From assembly GCF_018310535.1 (NCBI RefSeq), contig NZ_CP074102.1, positions 3,782,001 through 3,846,000 of the forward strand: a stretch of 64,000 nucleotides of DNA, given 5' to 3'. This DNA comes from Streptomyces mirabilis. Its GTDB lineage: Bacteria; Actinomycetota; Actinomycetes; Streptomycetales; Streptomycetaceae. Positions 53,713-62,851 of this stretch are shown one piece after another. How positions within the stretch are numbered: position 1 is the first letter of the stretch; every line of letters begins with the position of its first letter. A model generated the notes under the pieces. It was not told where the DNA came from, did no database searches, and saw only the letters and a list, made by a program, of their open reading frames with translations. The position numbers and the translations under genes were made by a program.

Positions 53713-53761
53713 GGGCCCGCAGCCAAACGAACCGGGTGGGCGGGGGATGCAGGTCGAAGGA

Positions 53762-54152
53762 TCAGTTGGTGCCGCAGATTTTCAGGCCCACCGGGGTGCC
53801 GCACGGCAGGTGGCCGTGGGTGCGGATGGCGTCCTGGCCGTTGCCGCGGCTGATGCAGGTGAGGAAGCCGGAGGCGAGGGAGTCGGCGGGCGGCCGTAGG
53901 CGTACTCGGTCTCCCGGTACGGGTAGGAGGACGTGCCGTGTTCCAGGTCCTCCACGGACGCGGTGTGCCCGTGGAGGGTGAGCTGGTGCAGGCCCTTGTA
54001 ACCGGTGGCGAGGTTCAGTTCGCTGGAGCCGATCGCCCCGGGCAACCCGGCCACGGTGCTCAGCACCTGCTCGGTGGAGTCGAGTTCGCACCGCACCACG
54101 GGCGCCGTCGCGTCGTCCTTGTGGACGCAGTCCAAGGAGGAGTTGGCGTCCG
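53762..54152 (-). pseudogene. PstS-like substrate-binding protein, 3' remnant with frameshift
   Basis: One frame reads LDCVHKDDATAPVVRCELDS to YPYRETEYAYG; from about 53890 the homology shifts to another frame reading ADSLASGFLTCISRGNGQD and ends GTPVGLKICGTN. Joined, they look like the C-terminus of a phosphate-type periplasmic binding protein. There is no start or N-terminal part, as the upstream end abuts the kinase stop. One frameshift plus truncation indicate a pseudogene. Confidence 0.6.
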
Positions 54153-54173
54153 GTCAACCGAACTGACGGCTCG

Positions 54174-56111
54174 TCAGCCGATCTTCGTGTACGTCAACGA
54201 CTCGCCCGAGCCCGTGTTCACCCGGCGCAGCCGGCCATCGGACAGAAGGGTGATCTCGGAGGCGGCGCCCGGGGAGCAGGAGGAGATCGGTGCGCCGCCG
54301 GTGACTTCGGAGGGCCCGATCACCAGGGGGCCGCCGGCGCCGGGGGCGGCGGTCAGTTCGGCCCGGAAGACGCAGTGGTAGGTGCTGCTGCCGGACGGAC
54401 CGTCCGCGACGAGCGAGAGGACCGTGTCACCCACCGCGCCCTGCTGGATGGTGAGTCGGCGGGTGTTGTGGCCCGTCGCGTTGTCGATGGAGGCGTCCCA
54501 GGTGCCGAGGAACCCCTCCGGGATCGTGCCGCCCTGGGATGCCTGGGAAGAGGGCGAACCGGAAGGGGAGGAGGAGGGAGCAGAGGGGGAGGGCGGGGGC
54601 GAGTCGGAGGAGGTCGGGCTCGTGGACGAGGCCGAGGATGCCTTCGCGTCGTCGCTGCCCTTGGCCGTGCCGCCCTGCATCAGCGCGTAGACGGAACCGC
54701 CCGCGCCGAGCGCGACGACCACCGCCACGACGATCAGGGCGGCGGTGGAGCGGCCGCTTCTGCGCGGCGGCTCGGGCTCGGGGACGCCCACGGGGCCGTA
54801 CGGCGTTGTGGGCATGCCGGGTCCGTACGGCGGCGTCGGGCCGTACGAGCCGGGAGCGCCCCAGCCGCTCTGCGGATAGCCGTACGCGGGCGGGCCCGTG
54901 GGGCTGGGGTGCTGCTGGGGATGGCCGTACGCGGGGTGCGCGGCGGGCGGCGCGGCCGGTGGGGGCGTCTGGCCGGCGCCCGCGACCAGCGTCGGGAGGT
55001 GGTCCTTCGAGGCCGGTCCGCCCGGCGGGGGCGGGGTGGCGGCGTGCTCCGGGGCGACCTCGGGAGCGGGGGTGGGTGCGGCCGAAGGCTTGGACAGGTC
55101 CAGGGCCGCCGGGGCGGATCCCGGGGCCGGTTCCGGAGCGGGGACGGTGGCGTGGTGCGCGGGCGGCGCCGCAGCCGGTGCGGGGCGCTCGTCCGGGTTC
55201 TCCGTGTCCAGCAACCGCACGGCGTGCCGTCCGAGTTGGGCCACCAGCGCGCTGGGCAGCCACGGGTCACGGGAGCGTCCGTCCACGACGGTGTCCTCCG
55301 CGCCGATGCGCTCCAGGATCTCGTCGAGGCCGGGGCGGGCGGCGGGGTCCTTGCGCAGACAGTGCCGTACGAGGTCGGCGAGGCCCTCCGGTACGCCGTC
55401 CAGGTCGGGATCCTCCTGCGCGATGCGGAACATCGTCGCGTGCACCCCGCTGCTCGCCGCCCCGAAGGGCTGGACGCCGGTGGCGGCGTACGAGAGGACC
55501 GAGCCCAGGCAGAAGACGTCGCACGCGGGCGTGACGCGGTCGCCGCGGACCTGCTCGGGCGCCATGAATCCGGGCGAGCCGACGAGGGCGCCGGTGCTGG
55601 TGAGGCCGCCGTCGGTGACGGTCTCCAGGGCGCGCGCGATCCCGAAGTCGATGACGCGCGGGCCGTCGATGGTCACGAGGACGTTGGAGGGCTTGAGGTC
55701 GCGGTGGATGAGTCCGGCGGCGTGGATGTCCTTGAGGGCGTGGGCGAGTCCGGCCGCGAGGATGCGGACGGAACGTTCCGGTAGCGCTCCGTGGTCGTGG
55801 CCCACGACCGTCTGGAGGGAGGGTCCGGCGACATATCCGGTCGCGACCCACGGGACGGCGGCCTCGGTGTCCGCGTCGAGGACGGGGGCGGTCCACAGGC
55901 CGCCGACCCGGCGCGCGGCCTGCACCTCCTGGCGGAAGCGGGCCCGGAACTCCTCCTGCGCCGCGAGTTCCTCGCGCACCAGCTTCACGGCGACGGTACG
56001 GCCCCGGTCGGAGCGGGCCAGATAGACGCGCCCCATGCCACCGGCACCGAGCCGCGCGAGCAGTCGGTACGCCCCGATCTGCTGCGGTTCCCCCGCCCCC
56101 AGCTGCTCCAT
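54174..56111 (-). CDS. Transmembrane Ser/Thr protein kinase (PknB type)
   Basis: A 645-residue kinase. The kinase domain covers about 10-270: GAGGMGRVYLA, VAVKLV, HRDLKPSNVLV, DFGIA and SPGFMAPEQ. A Pro/Ala/Gly-rich linker (about 310-455) precedes a single membrane helix (STAALIVVAVVVALGAGGSVYAL), a Ser/Pro spacer and a small extracellular beta domain (GFLGTWDASIDNATGHNTRR) with a few cysteines. It lacks PASTA repeats. The extracytoplasmic domain is probably the sensor. Its C-terminus borders the PstS-like remnant. Confidence 0.9.
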   Translation of the reverse strand: MEQLGAGEPQQIGAYRLLARLGAGGMGRVYLARSDRGRTVAVKLVREELAAQEEFRARFRQEVQAARRVGGLWTAPVLDADTEAAVPWVATGYVAGPSLQTVVGHDHGALPERSVRILAAGLAHALKDIHAAGLIHRDLKPSNVLVTIDGPRVIDFGIARALETVTDGGLTSTGALVGSPGFMAPEQVRGDRVTPACDVFCLGSVLSYAATGVQPFGAASSGVHATMFRIAQEDPDLDGVPEGLADLVRHCLRKDPAARPGLDEILERIGAEDTVVDGRSRDPWLPSALVAQLGRHAVRLLDTENPDERPAPAAAPPAHHATVPAPEPAPGSAPAALDLSKPSAAPTPAPEVAPEHAATPPPPGGPASKDHLPTLVAGAGQTPPPAAPPAAHPAYGHPQQHPSPTGPPAYGYPQSGWGAPGSYGPTPPYGPGMPTTPYGPVGVPEPEPPRRSGRSTAALIVVAVVVALGAGGSVYALMQGGTAKGSDDAKASSASSTSPTSSDSPPPSPSAPSSSPSGSPSSQASQGGTIPEGFLGTWDASIDNATGHNTRRLTIQQGAVGDTVLSLVADGPSGSSTYHCVFRAELTAAPGAGGPLVIGPSEVTGGAPISSCSPGAASEITLLSDGRLRRVNTGSGESLTYTKIG

Positions 56112-56195
56112 CGTCGCGCCGCCCTCCCCCGTGCCTGTGCAACCGCCCGAGCCCGAGGATAGTGCGGCCCTACGGGGAGGTGGGTGGGGCGGGGT

Positions 56196-56684
56196 CTACG
56201 GTTCAGTAACAGCACCTGGCGTTTTCGTGACGTCCGTCGCGGCCCCGTCGATCTCGTCGAGAACCGCCGACAGTCGCTCCAGGATCCGTACGGTCTCGGC
56301 GAAGCCGTCCTCCCCGAGCGCCCGCGCCAGCCGGTCGGCGAGGGCGGCGTGGCCGGGGCCGATCGCGGCGACGGCGGAGCGGCCGGTGGCGGTCGGCGAG
56401 AGCAGTTTGGCGCGGCGGTGGGCCGGGTTGGGCAGGTACTCGGCGAGGCCCTTGCCAACGAGCAGATCGGCGACGCGCTGCACGCTCTGCCGGGTGATGC
56501 CCATGACGCGGGCGATCCCGGCGACGGGGAGCGGCTCGGGGAGCACCGCGCCCAGCACCTGCCACCAGGCGGCGGTCAGCCCCGCGGGGCCGGCCAGCTC
56601 GTCCGCCACGGAGAGGAACTGGCCGTTGAGCCGGAAGACGCCGAGGGCGGCGCGGCTGAGGAGGTTCTGTCGTTCCCGGCTCAT
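56196..56684 (-). CDS. MarR-family transcriptional regulator
   Basis: This 162-residue MarR protein has LTAAWWQVLGAVLPEPLPVAGIARVMGITRQSVQRVADLL and the HRRAKLLSPTATGR wing. The ATG overlaps the stop of the DJ-1/PfpI gene by 4 bp, so it is the second gene of that operon. A cluster of GACAG-CTGTC sites upstream of the operon is its likely binding region. Confidence 0.88.
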   Translation of the reverse strand: MSRERQNLLSRAALGVFRLNGQFLSVADELAGPAGLTAAWWQVLGAVLPEPLPVAGIARVMGITRQSVQRVADLLVGKGLAEYLPNPAHRRAKLLSPTATGRSAVAAIGPGHAALADRLARALGEDGFAETVRILERLSAVLDEIDGAATDVTKTPGAVTEP

Positions 56685-57328
56685 CGGGCGGCCTCCTCGG
56701 CGGGCCTTGAGGCCTTCTCCAGTACGGCGTACGCGGACGCGTCGGAGTCGTGGAACAGGCGGTACCAGGCGTCCAGCACCTCCCCCTCGTACACCCCGAG
56801 GAGCCGCAGGACCTCCCGGGCGAAGGCGACGGGCTCGGTCGGTCCGGCGGTGACGAGGTCGCCGTCGGTGACGGCGTCGGTGTCGACGTACCGCCCGGTG
56901 CCCCGGTAGCCGGTGGCGGCGAGGTAGAAGGACACGGCGCTGGTGTGGTCCCGGTCGTCGAGGAGCCCCTCGCGGGCGAGCCCGGCCGTCGCCCCGCAGA
57001 TCGCGGCGACCGGCACGCCCGCGTCGAGGAAGGCGCGGGCCTTGCGGGCGAAGGGGGCTAGGTCGTCGGAGGTGTCCCAGAGGTCGGCGCCGGTGAGGAT
57101 CAGCAGGGAACTGTCCTCGGGGCGGAGTTCGTCGAGCGCGAGGTCGGGCCGGATGCGGAGACCGCCGATCGTCGTCACCGGCTCCCGGGTGGGGCCGACG
57201 GTCCGGATCTCGTGGCCGGCGCGGGCGAGATACGCGGTGGCGTGACCGGTCTCCCAGTCGGCGTAGGTGTCGTAGACCGCGAGGTGGACGGGACTGCCGT
57301 GGTCGCTCGTCGCGCTCATTGCGTTCAT
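56681..57328 (-). CDS. DJ-1/PfpI superfamily protein
   Basis: The 215-residue protein has the glutamine-amidotransferase-like DJ-1 fold with the nucleophile elbow VAAICGATAGLA (Cys at about 110) and LLILTGADLWD. Such proteins act as chaperones, deglycases, isonitrile hydratases or proteases; the class cannot be told. GGAGAGAGAG precedes the ATG at 57328. First gene of an operon with a MarR regulator; divergent from an aminotransferase. Confidence 0.85.
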   Translation of the reverse strand: MNAMSATSDHGSPVHLAVYDTYADWETGHATAYLARAGHEIRTVGPTREPVTTIGGLRIRPDLALDELRPEDSSLLILTGADLWDTSDDLAPFARKARAFLDAGVPVAAICGATAGLAREGLLDDRDHTSAVSFYLAATGYRGTGRYVDTDAVTDGDLVTAGPTEPVAFAREVLRLLGVYEGEVLDAWYRLFHDSDASAYAVLEKASRPAEEAAR

Positions 57329-57365
57329 CGCTCTCTCTCCTCGCGTGGACCGTGGCCGTGCACTA

Positions 57366-57438
57366 TGTCAGCATGCTGTCATTTCGACAGTGCGCTGTCA
57401 ATGTACGGTTGTCGGCGGCCAAGCCCGACAGACTGTCG
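57366..57438. promoter_or_regulatory. Cluster of three GACAG-n-CTGTC operator-like sites
   Basis: Three inverted sites occur within 73 bp: GTCAGCATGCTGTC (57368), GACAGTGCGCTGTC (57386-57399) and CGACAGACTGTCG (57426-57438). They lie between the divergent DJ-1/marR operon and the aminotransferase gene. Repeated half-site GACAG suggests a MarR-type operator cluster, probably autoregulatory and possibly acting on both sides. Confidence 0.6.
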
Positions 57439-57507
57439 TGGAAAGCCCCCGGTCACAGACAGGACGCCGATGTCGCGCCCCCTCCGGGGACATTTACGCT
57501 TCGGCGC

Positions 57508-58863
57508 ATGACCCCTCAGCCCAACCCCCAGGTCGGCGCCGCCGTGAAGGCCGCGGACCGCGCGCACGTGTTCCACTCCTGGTCCGCGCAGGAGCTCATC
57601 GACCCGCTCGCCGTCGCCGGCGCGGAGGGGTCGTATTTCTGGGACTACGAAGGCAAGCGGTATCTGGACTTCACCAGCGGGCTCGTCTTCACCAACATCG
57701 GCTACCAGCACCCGAAGGTCGTCGCCGCGATCCAGGAACAGGCCGCAACCCTGTCCACGTTCGCGCCCGCCTTCGCCGTGGAGGCCCGTTCGGAGGCGGC
57801 CCGGCTGATCGCCGAGCGGACCCCGGGCGACCTGGACAAGATCTTCTTCACCAACGGTGGCGCGGAGGCCGTCGAGAACGCCACGCGCATGGCCCGGCTG
57901 CACACCGGGCGTCCGAAGGTGCTCTCCGCGTACCGCTCGTACCACGGAGCCACCTCCACCGCGATCAACCTCACCGGTGACCCGCGGCGCTGGCCCAACG
58001 ACAGCGGCGCGGCGGGCGTCGTCCACTTCTGGGCGCCGTTCCTCTACCGCTCCCCCTTCCACTCCGACAGTGAGCAGCAGGAGTGCGAGCGGGCGCTTCA
58101 GCACCTGGAGGACACGATCGCCTTCGAGGGGCCGGGGACCGTCGCGGCCATCATCCTCGAGACGATCCCGGGGACCGCGGGCATCATGACGCCGCCGCCG
58201 GGCTATCTCGCGGGGGTGCGCGCTCTCTGCGACCAGTACGGGATCGTCTTCATCCTGGACGAGGTCATGGCGGGCTTCGGGCGTACGGGGAAGTGGTTCG
58301 CGGCGGACCACTACGACGTGACGCCGGACCTCATGACCTTCGCGAAGGGCGTGAACTCGGGCTACGTTCCGCTCGGCGGTGTCGCGATCTCCTCGGCGAT
58401 CGCGGAGACCTTCGCCCGGCGGCCCTACCCCGGGGGGCTCACGTACTCCGGGCATCCGCTGGCCTGCGCCGCCGCCGTCGCCACCATCAACGTGATGGAG
58501 GAGGAGGGCATCGTCGAGCAGGCCACGCGGATCGGGGAGACGGTGCTCGGGCCCGGGCTGCGGGAGCTCGCCGCGCGGCATCCCAGTGTGGGTGAGGTGC
58601 GCGGTACGGGGGTGTTCTGGGCCCTGGAGCTGGTCAAGGACCGGGAGACCCGGGAGCCGCTGGTGCCGTACAACGCCGCCGGTGAGGCCAATGGGCCGAT
58701 GGTCGCGTTCGGGGCCGCGGCGAAGGCGCGGGGGCTGTGGCCGTTCATCAACATGAACCGGACTCATGTGGTGCCGCCGTGCAATGTCTCCGAGGGGGAG
58801 GCGAAGGAGGGGCTCGCGGCGCTGGACGAGGCGTTGTCGGTGGCGGACGAACACACCGTGTGA
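57508..58863 (+). CDS. Class III PLP-dependent aminotransferase
   Basis: A 451-residue enzyme with the class III motif ILDEVMAGFGRTGKWFA and the PLP lysine in MTFAKGVNSGYVPLGG. NGGAEAVENATRMAR is the cofactor phosphate-binding part. Substrates in this class include omega-amino acids, beta-alanine, taurine and putrescine; the choice cannot be made here. The ATG at 57508 fits the family N-terminus; the longer frame runs through the operator region. A composite repeat follows. Confidence 0.9.
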   Translation: MTPQPNPQVGAAVKAADRAHVFHSWSAQELIDPLAVAGAEGSYFWDYEGKRYLDFTSGLVFTNIGYQHPKVVAAIQEQAATLSTFAPAFAVEARSEAARLIAERTPGDLDKIFFTNGGAEAVENATRMARLHTGRPKVLSAYRSYHGATSTAINLTGDPRRWPNDSGAAGVVHFWAPFLYRSPFHSDSEQQECERALQHLEDTIAFEGPGTVAAIILETIPGTAGIMTPPPGYLAGVRALCDQYGIVFILDEVMAGFGRTGKWFAADHYDVTPDLMTFAKGVNSGYVPLGGVAISSAIAETFARRPYPGGLTYSGHPLACAAAVATINVMEEEGIVEQATRIGETVLGPGLRELAARHPSVGEVRGTGVFWALELVKDRETREPLVPYNAAGEANGPMVAFGAAAKARGLWPFINMNRTHVVPPCNVSEGEAKEGLAALDEALSVADEHTV

Positions 58864-58875
58864 CGCGTGGGGGGT

Positions 58876-58992
58876 CTCGCCCCCGCCGCCCCTACCCGTC
58901 CCATGCCCCGGGGGCTCCGCCCCTTCGCCCCCGGGGCATGCGGGTCGGCCGCGGGGGGTGGGGGCTGGGCGCGCAGTTCCCCGCGCCCCTGG
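58876..58992. repeat. Composite GC-rich repeat, copy 2
   Basis: CCGCCGCCCCTACCCGTCCC, a GGGGGCTCCGCCCC unit and a hairpin-forming end (GCGCGCAGTTCCCCGCGCC) match the element at 37064 in order and sequence, but with one inverted unit instead of four. It lies after the aminotransferase stop and probably ends transcription. Confidence 0.65.
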
Positions 58993-59110
58993 GGGGCGGG
59001 GCTGCGCCCCGCATCCCGGGCCCCTGAAAGGCTCGGGTCCGCGTAAGGTGACGTGCTCATAGTGGAAGCACACGCACGTGCACCCGTACGCGATGAGGGA
59101 GCGAGAGACC

Positions 59111-59806
59111 ATGCCCGGCACCGGCGGCAACGGCGCCGTAACCCGTAGCACCCTGCGGCAGCAGATCGCGGACGCGCTCCGCGACGAGGTGCTGGCAGGC
59201 CGGCTCCGGCCCGGGCAGGCGTTCACGGTGAAGGAGATCGCCGAGCAGTACGGCGTCTCCGCGACCCCCGTCCGCGAGGCCCTCGTCGATCTGTCTGCCC
59301 AGGGCCTCCTGGAGGCGGACCAGCACCGCGGCTTCCACGTGCACGAGTACTCTCCGGCCGACTACCGCGGCATGATCGAGGCCCGGAGCCTCGTCACCGA
59401 CGGAATGTTCCAGAGTCTCCTCGCCGGAGGCATGGCGCAGGCCGACGATCCGCGCACCCTCGCCGCCCTCGCCGGGGTCCGACGTCGCGGCGAGGAGGCC
59501 CAGCGCGCCGCGACGGCCGGCGACCTGAACATCCTCATCGGTTACGACCTGCGCTTCTGGCGCGAACTGAGCGCCCTCTTCGGCAACGCCTACCTCGCCG
59601 ACTTCCTGCACCGCCTGCGCGTCCAGTCCTGGGTGTGCACGGTGCAGCACCTGCGCCGGGTGGAAGATCTGAAGGGCCACCTGTGGGCGGGCCACACGGA
59701 GCTCGTGGACGCGCTGTCCCGCCGCGACCCCGGCGCGGCGCACGCGATCGTCGCCGCGTACAACGAGCACTCCCTCGCCCTCCTCGAGCGCCTGACCGCC
59801 GGATGA
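59111..59806 (+). CDS. GntR-family (FadR/FCD type) transcriptional regulator
   Basis: The 231-residue regulator has a GntR winged helix (LRQQIADALRDEVLAGRLRPGQAFTVKEIAEQYGVSATPVREALVDL) and an all-helical FCD ligand domain with EARSLVTDGMF, LRFWRELS and HTELVDALSRRD-type His residues. ATG 59111 is preferred over 59078 because GAGCGAGAG lies just upstream. Ligands in this group are often carboxylates. The neighbouring aminotransferase or the downstream hypothetical gene may be a target. Confidence 0.9.
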   Translation: MPGTGGNGAVTRSTLRQQIADALRDEVLAGRLRPGQAFTVKEIAEQYGVSATPVREALVDLSAQGLLEADQHRGFHVHEYSPADYRGMIEARSLVTDGMFQSLLAGGMAQADDPRTLAALAGVRRRGEEAQRAATAGDLNILIGYDLRFWRELSALFGNAYLADFLHRLRVQSWVCTVQHLRRVEDLKGHLWAGHTELVDALSRRDPGAAHAIVAAYNEHSLALLERLTAG

Positions 59807-59976
59807 GCGCGACGTAAGGTCGTGCCGGGAGGCGTGTGCGCCTGCGCGACGGATGGGCACACGGGGTGCGGGCATGGGGTGCGGTATGGGATCCGCACGA
59901 GGGGGACTGAGGACGGGTCCCACCCATTACGCTTCCCTGACCACCGTGCTTCCCAAGGAGCTAGAGGAGCCGTCTG

Positions 59977-60627
59977 TTGGCCTGTGACCTGTGGCTGGTC
60001 CCGCTCGTCGACGTGTTGTGCCACACCCCCGACAATCCCTTCGCCGAGGAGCTGGCGCTCTACGACAAAGCGCTGGGCGAGGCCGGACTTCCGCCGGTCC
60101 CGGTGTACGCGTACATGCCGGGGCTCTCCGGCGACGTGGCCCCGGTCGCCGGTTTCGACTACGACGCGCTGCACTTCCTGCGCCGGGCGTATCTGCTCCA
60201 GATGTGCGGCCTCGCGGTGACCCCGGTGGACGAACTGGGCGGCGACTACGAGCAGTTGCTGGAGATGTTCGAGACGAACGCCCAGCAGTCGCACCTCGTG
60301 TGGCACTACGACCACGCGGGCGCGTACGTCCCGGTCGACTTCCCGCACCCGCTCGCCAATGACGAACTCCTCGCCGGGGGTGGCCCCCTGGGCTCCTCGC
60401 AGACGCTGCTGCGCGAGCTGGAGTTCGTGGCCCCGTCGATCGGTATCGACCCGGCGAACCCGCCTGCCGCCCCGCAGCCGCCCATGGCTCCCACGGAGCT
60501 GGAGGAGCCGGCCGCGCCCGCCCCGTACGACGCGAGTCCGTTCGCGCGCGAGCGGCATGTGTGGCTCGGCCTGCACGCGGCGGCCACGCGCAGCCTCGCC
60601 CAGGGATCGATGATCATCTTCAGCTGA
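59977..60627 (+). CDS. Conserved hypothetical protein (216 aa)
   Basis: A soluble protein starting MACDLWLVPLVDVLCHTPDNPF, with no signal peptide. Blocks FLRRAYLLQMCGLAVTPVDELGGDYEQLLEMFE and SHLVWHYDHAGAYVPVDFP look conserved, and the tail is Pro/Ala-rich before ARERHVWLGLHAAATRSLAQGS. The TTG start is set by GAGGAG 7 bp upstream. A strong terminator follows. No family was recognised. Confidence 0.75.
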   Translation: MACDLWLVPLVDVLCHTPDNPFAEELALYDKALGEAGLPPVPVYAYMPGLSGDVAPVAGFDYDALHFLRRAYLLQMCGLAVTPVDELGGDYEQLLEMFETNAQQSHLVWHYDHAGAYVPVDFPHPLANDELLAGGGPLGSSQTLLRELEFVAPSIGIDPANPPAAPQPPMAPTELEEPAAPAPYDASPFARERHVWLGLHAAATRSLAQGSMIIFS

Positions 60628-60648
60628 GGCGTACGCGGCCCGAAGGAA

Positions 60649-60690
60649 GGCCCAGGTCCCACCGGAGTCGGTGGGACCTGGGCCGCCCTT
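60649..60690 (+). terminator. Strong intrinsic terminator
   Basis: GGCCCAGGTCCCACC and GGTGGGACCTGGGCC form a perfect 15-bp stem with a GGAGTC loop, followed by GCCCTTCTTTC. It ends the transcript of the hypothetical gene and lies before the convergent nucleotidase stop. Confidence 0.88.
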
Positions 60691-60736
60691 CTTTCTATAT
60701 TCGACTTGCCCTGAACCAAAGCTGTTTGACTGGTCG

Positions 60737-62563
60737 TCAGCCGGCTTGGAAAACCGGCGTCCCGTCCTGTGTCAGCTTCCAGTTGGTGACCGCGAAGTCG
60801 GCCGGGTCGAGGGTGCCCTTGGACGTGACGTAGTCGATCATCAGCTGGCGGATCTCGTTGGTGGAGCTGTACGCGATGTCGGCGGCCGCGATGTGCGGGT
60901 AGCCGCTGCCGCCGTTGGCGCGGTAGTTGTTGACGGCGACGACGAAGACCTGGTCGTCGGCGACCGCCGCGCCCTTGTAGGTGAGGTTCTTGATGCGGGA
61001 GCCCTCGGCCTGCGCGATGTCGATGTCGTACTCGACCCCGGCGGCGGTGTCGTACATGTAGTCCCAGAAGCTGTTGGCGTTGGTGAGGGTGGCCGTGTCC
61101 ACCTTCGTGCCGGACGGGACCTTGTAGTAGTACTTAGCCGCGTACTCGAGGTAGTCCTTGAGCTGGGCGCCCGTGAGCTTCTTGCCGTACAGGGTGTTGT
61201 CGTAGATGTAGAGCCCTGCCACGTCGCGGATGGTGACGTTGCCCGCCGGGATGTCGGCGGTGCGGCTGAAGGGCGCGGCGACGGAGATCAGAGGGAGGGC
61301 GGCGTCGGCGGTGGACAGGCCGGAGGCCACCGTCGCCATCTGGACCTGGTGGATGAAGTCCATCACCGGGACGTCCTTCCAGCAGGCCTCGGCCGCGGAG
61401 AGGTCCGCGGTGCAGGTGCCCACCGGAGTGTTGACGTACTTCACGACCAGGTCGTGGTCGGCCTTGAGGAGCCGGGTGATCTCCGGGTCCTCCTCGACCG
61501 TGTTGCTGTTGAGGGTCTGCGCCTTGGTGCTCGTCACCTTCCACTGGCCGTGGTGGAGTTCGAGCTCGAAGTCGAAGACGGTCAGGCGCATGCCCCAGCA
61601 GTACGGCTCGGAGAGGACGACGTCCTTGCCGGTCTCCTCGTTCTTCACCGTGTACGACGAGACCTCGACATGCGTGTGGCCGACGAGGATCGCGTCGATG
61701 CCGGGTACCTGCTGGGCGACGAGGTTCGAGGCGTTCTCGACGTACGGCAGCTCACTGCCGTACGACGAACTGCCGTCCAGGCCCGAGTGGTCGGTGAGGA
61801 ACACGACGTCGCACCCGAGGGCACGCATCCGCGGGACGTACTTCTTCGCCTGCTCGACGAGCCCGGTGAACGCCATCTTCCCGGAGACGTTGTCCTTGTC
61901 CCACAGGGCGATGCCCGGGTTGGTGAGGCCGAGGATGCCGACCTTGATGTCCGGGGCGCCGGGGACGCAGATGCGCTTCACGGTGTACGGCTGGAAGGCC
62001 GGACGCAGCGTCTTGGCGTCCAGCGCGTTGGCGCCGAGCAGCGGGAAGTGACACTGCTGCTCGAACTTGCGCAGGGTCTCGATGCCGTAGTTGAACTCGT
62101 GGTTGCCGAGCGCGGCGGCGTCGTAGCGCATGTGGTTCATGGCCACGGCCATGGGGTGCACGGGGGCGCGCTTGCCCTTGGCGGCGACGATGGGGTCGAC
62201 GCGGGCGTAGTAGTACGCCAGCGAGGTGCCCTGGATGATGTCACCGGCGTCGACGAGCAGGACGCGCTTCTCGCCCTTGGCGGCGCGCTGCTGCTTGATG
62301 AGGGTGGCGACGCGGGCGACGCCCACGGAGTTGCCCTTGCTGTCCTTGTACGCCGCGTCCGTGTAGTAGTCCCAGTCGAAGACGTGACTGTGCAGGTCGG
62401 TGGTGCCCAGGATGGAGAACGACCAGGTACGGGGTGCCTTCTCGGGCCTGTGGTCCGCGGCCTGGGCCGGGGTCGCGGCGACGGTCCCCGCGACCGTGAC
62501 GGCCGCCCCGGTGACGGCCGACTTCTTCACGAACTCCCGGCGGTTCATGGGATTGACGGGCAT
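60737..62563 (-). CDS. Tat-exported 5'-nucleotidase / UDP-sugar hydrolase
   Basis: A 608-residue secreted enzyme. MNRREFVKKSAVTGAAVTVAG is a Tat signal. The metallophosphatase domain has TTDLHSH, DAGDIIQG, GNHEFNYG and GHTHVE, and the C-terminal domain has NNYRANGGSGYP with the nucleotide-binding strand. It releases phosphate from extracellular nucleotides. ATG 62563 follows CAGGAGAC. A direct-repeat PHO-box-like sequence lies about 180 bp upstream, in reverse orientation relative to the gene. Confidence 0.9.
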   Translation of the reverse strand: MPVNPMNRREFVKKSAVTGAAVTVAGTVAATPAQAADHRPEKAPRTWSFSILGTTDLHSHVFDWDYYTDAAYKDSKGNSVGVARVATLIKQQRAAKGEKRVLLVDAGDIIQGTSLAYYYARVDPIVAAKGKRAPVHPMAVAMNHMRYDAAALGNHEFNYGIETLRKFEQQCHFPLLGANALDAKTLRPAFQPYTVKRICVPGAPDIKVGILGLTNPGIALWDKDNVSGKMAFTGLVEQAKKYVPRMRALGCDVVFLTDHSGLDGSSSYGSELPYVENASNLVAQQVPGIDAILVGHTHVEVSSYTVKNEETGKDVVLSEPYCWGMRLTVFDFELELHHGQWKVTSTKAQTLNSNTVEEDPEITRLLKADHDLVVKYVNTPVGTCTADLSAAEACWKDVPVMDFIHQVQMATVASGLSTADAALPLISVAAPFSRTADIPAGNVTIRDVAGLYIYDNTLYGKKLTGAQLKDYLEYAAKYYYKVPSGTKVDTATLTNANSFWDYMYDTAAGVEYDIDIAQAEGSRIKNLTYKGAAVADDQVFVVAVNNYRANGGSGYPHIAAADIAYSSTNEIRQLMIDYVTSKGTLDPADFAVTNWKLTQDGTPVFQAG

Positions 62564-62743
62564 ACGTGTCTCCTGGGACTGGCTGGGACTTGGCTGACGG
62601 GAGCAACTGCGCGAGTCGTGCGGGGACTTCGAGCACTGCATGTGCGCTGGGTGCGCTACGTGCACACCGCGCACTCAGTGCACTACACGCGTAGATCGTC
62701 GTCGCGTCCAGGCCGGTCGGGAACCAGGAACAGACCATGTCCA

Positions 62744-62786
62744 GGTCAATTAACGGTCAGCTTGCCCTGCCGGACGGTCACTTCGT
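62744..62786 (+). promoter_or_regulatory. PHO-box-like direct repeats
   Basis: GGTCAATTAAC (62744) and GGTCAGCTTGC (62755) are adjacent 11-bp units, and a third unit, GGTCACTTCGT, starts at 62776. This resembles the PhoP PHO box (GTTCA-type 11-bp repeats). The nearest leftward gene is the 5'-nucleotidase, a typical phosphate-starvation target. The orientation is opposite to the usual one, so the call is tentative. Confidence 0.4.
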
Positions 62787-62851
62787 GACATGACGACGCC
62801 CCCGGATCGGCCGAAGCCGCACCGGGGGCGCCCTCGTCGGGGGACTGCGTC

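Noticed and set aside
60671..62788. A 705-codon plus-strand frame opposite the nucleotidase
   Set aside because: It crosses the strong terminator at 60649-60690 and is antisense to a well-defined enzyme; its composition is typical of shadow frames.
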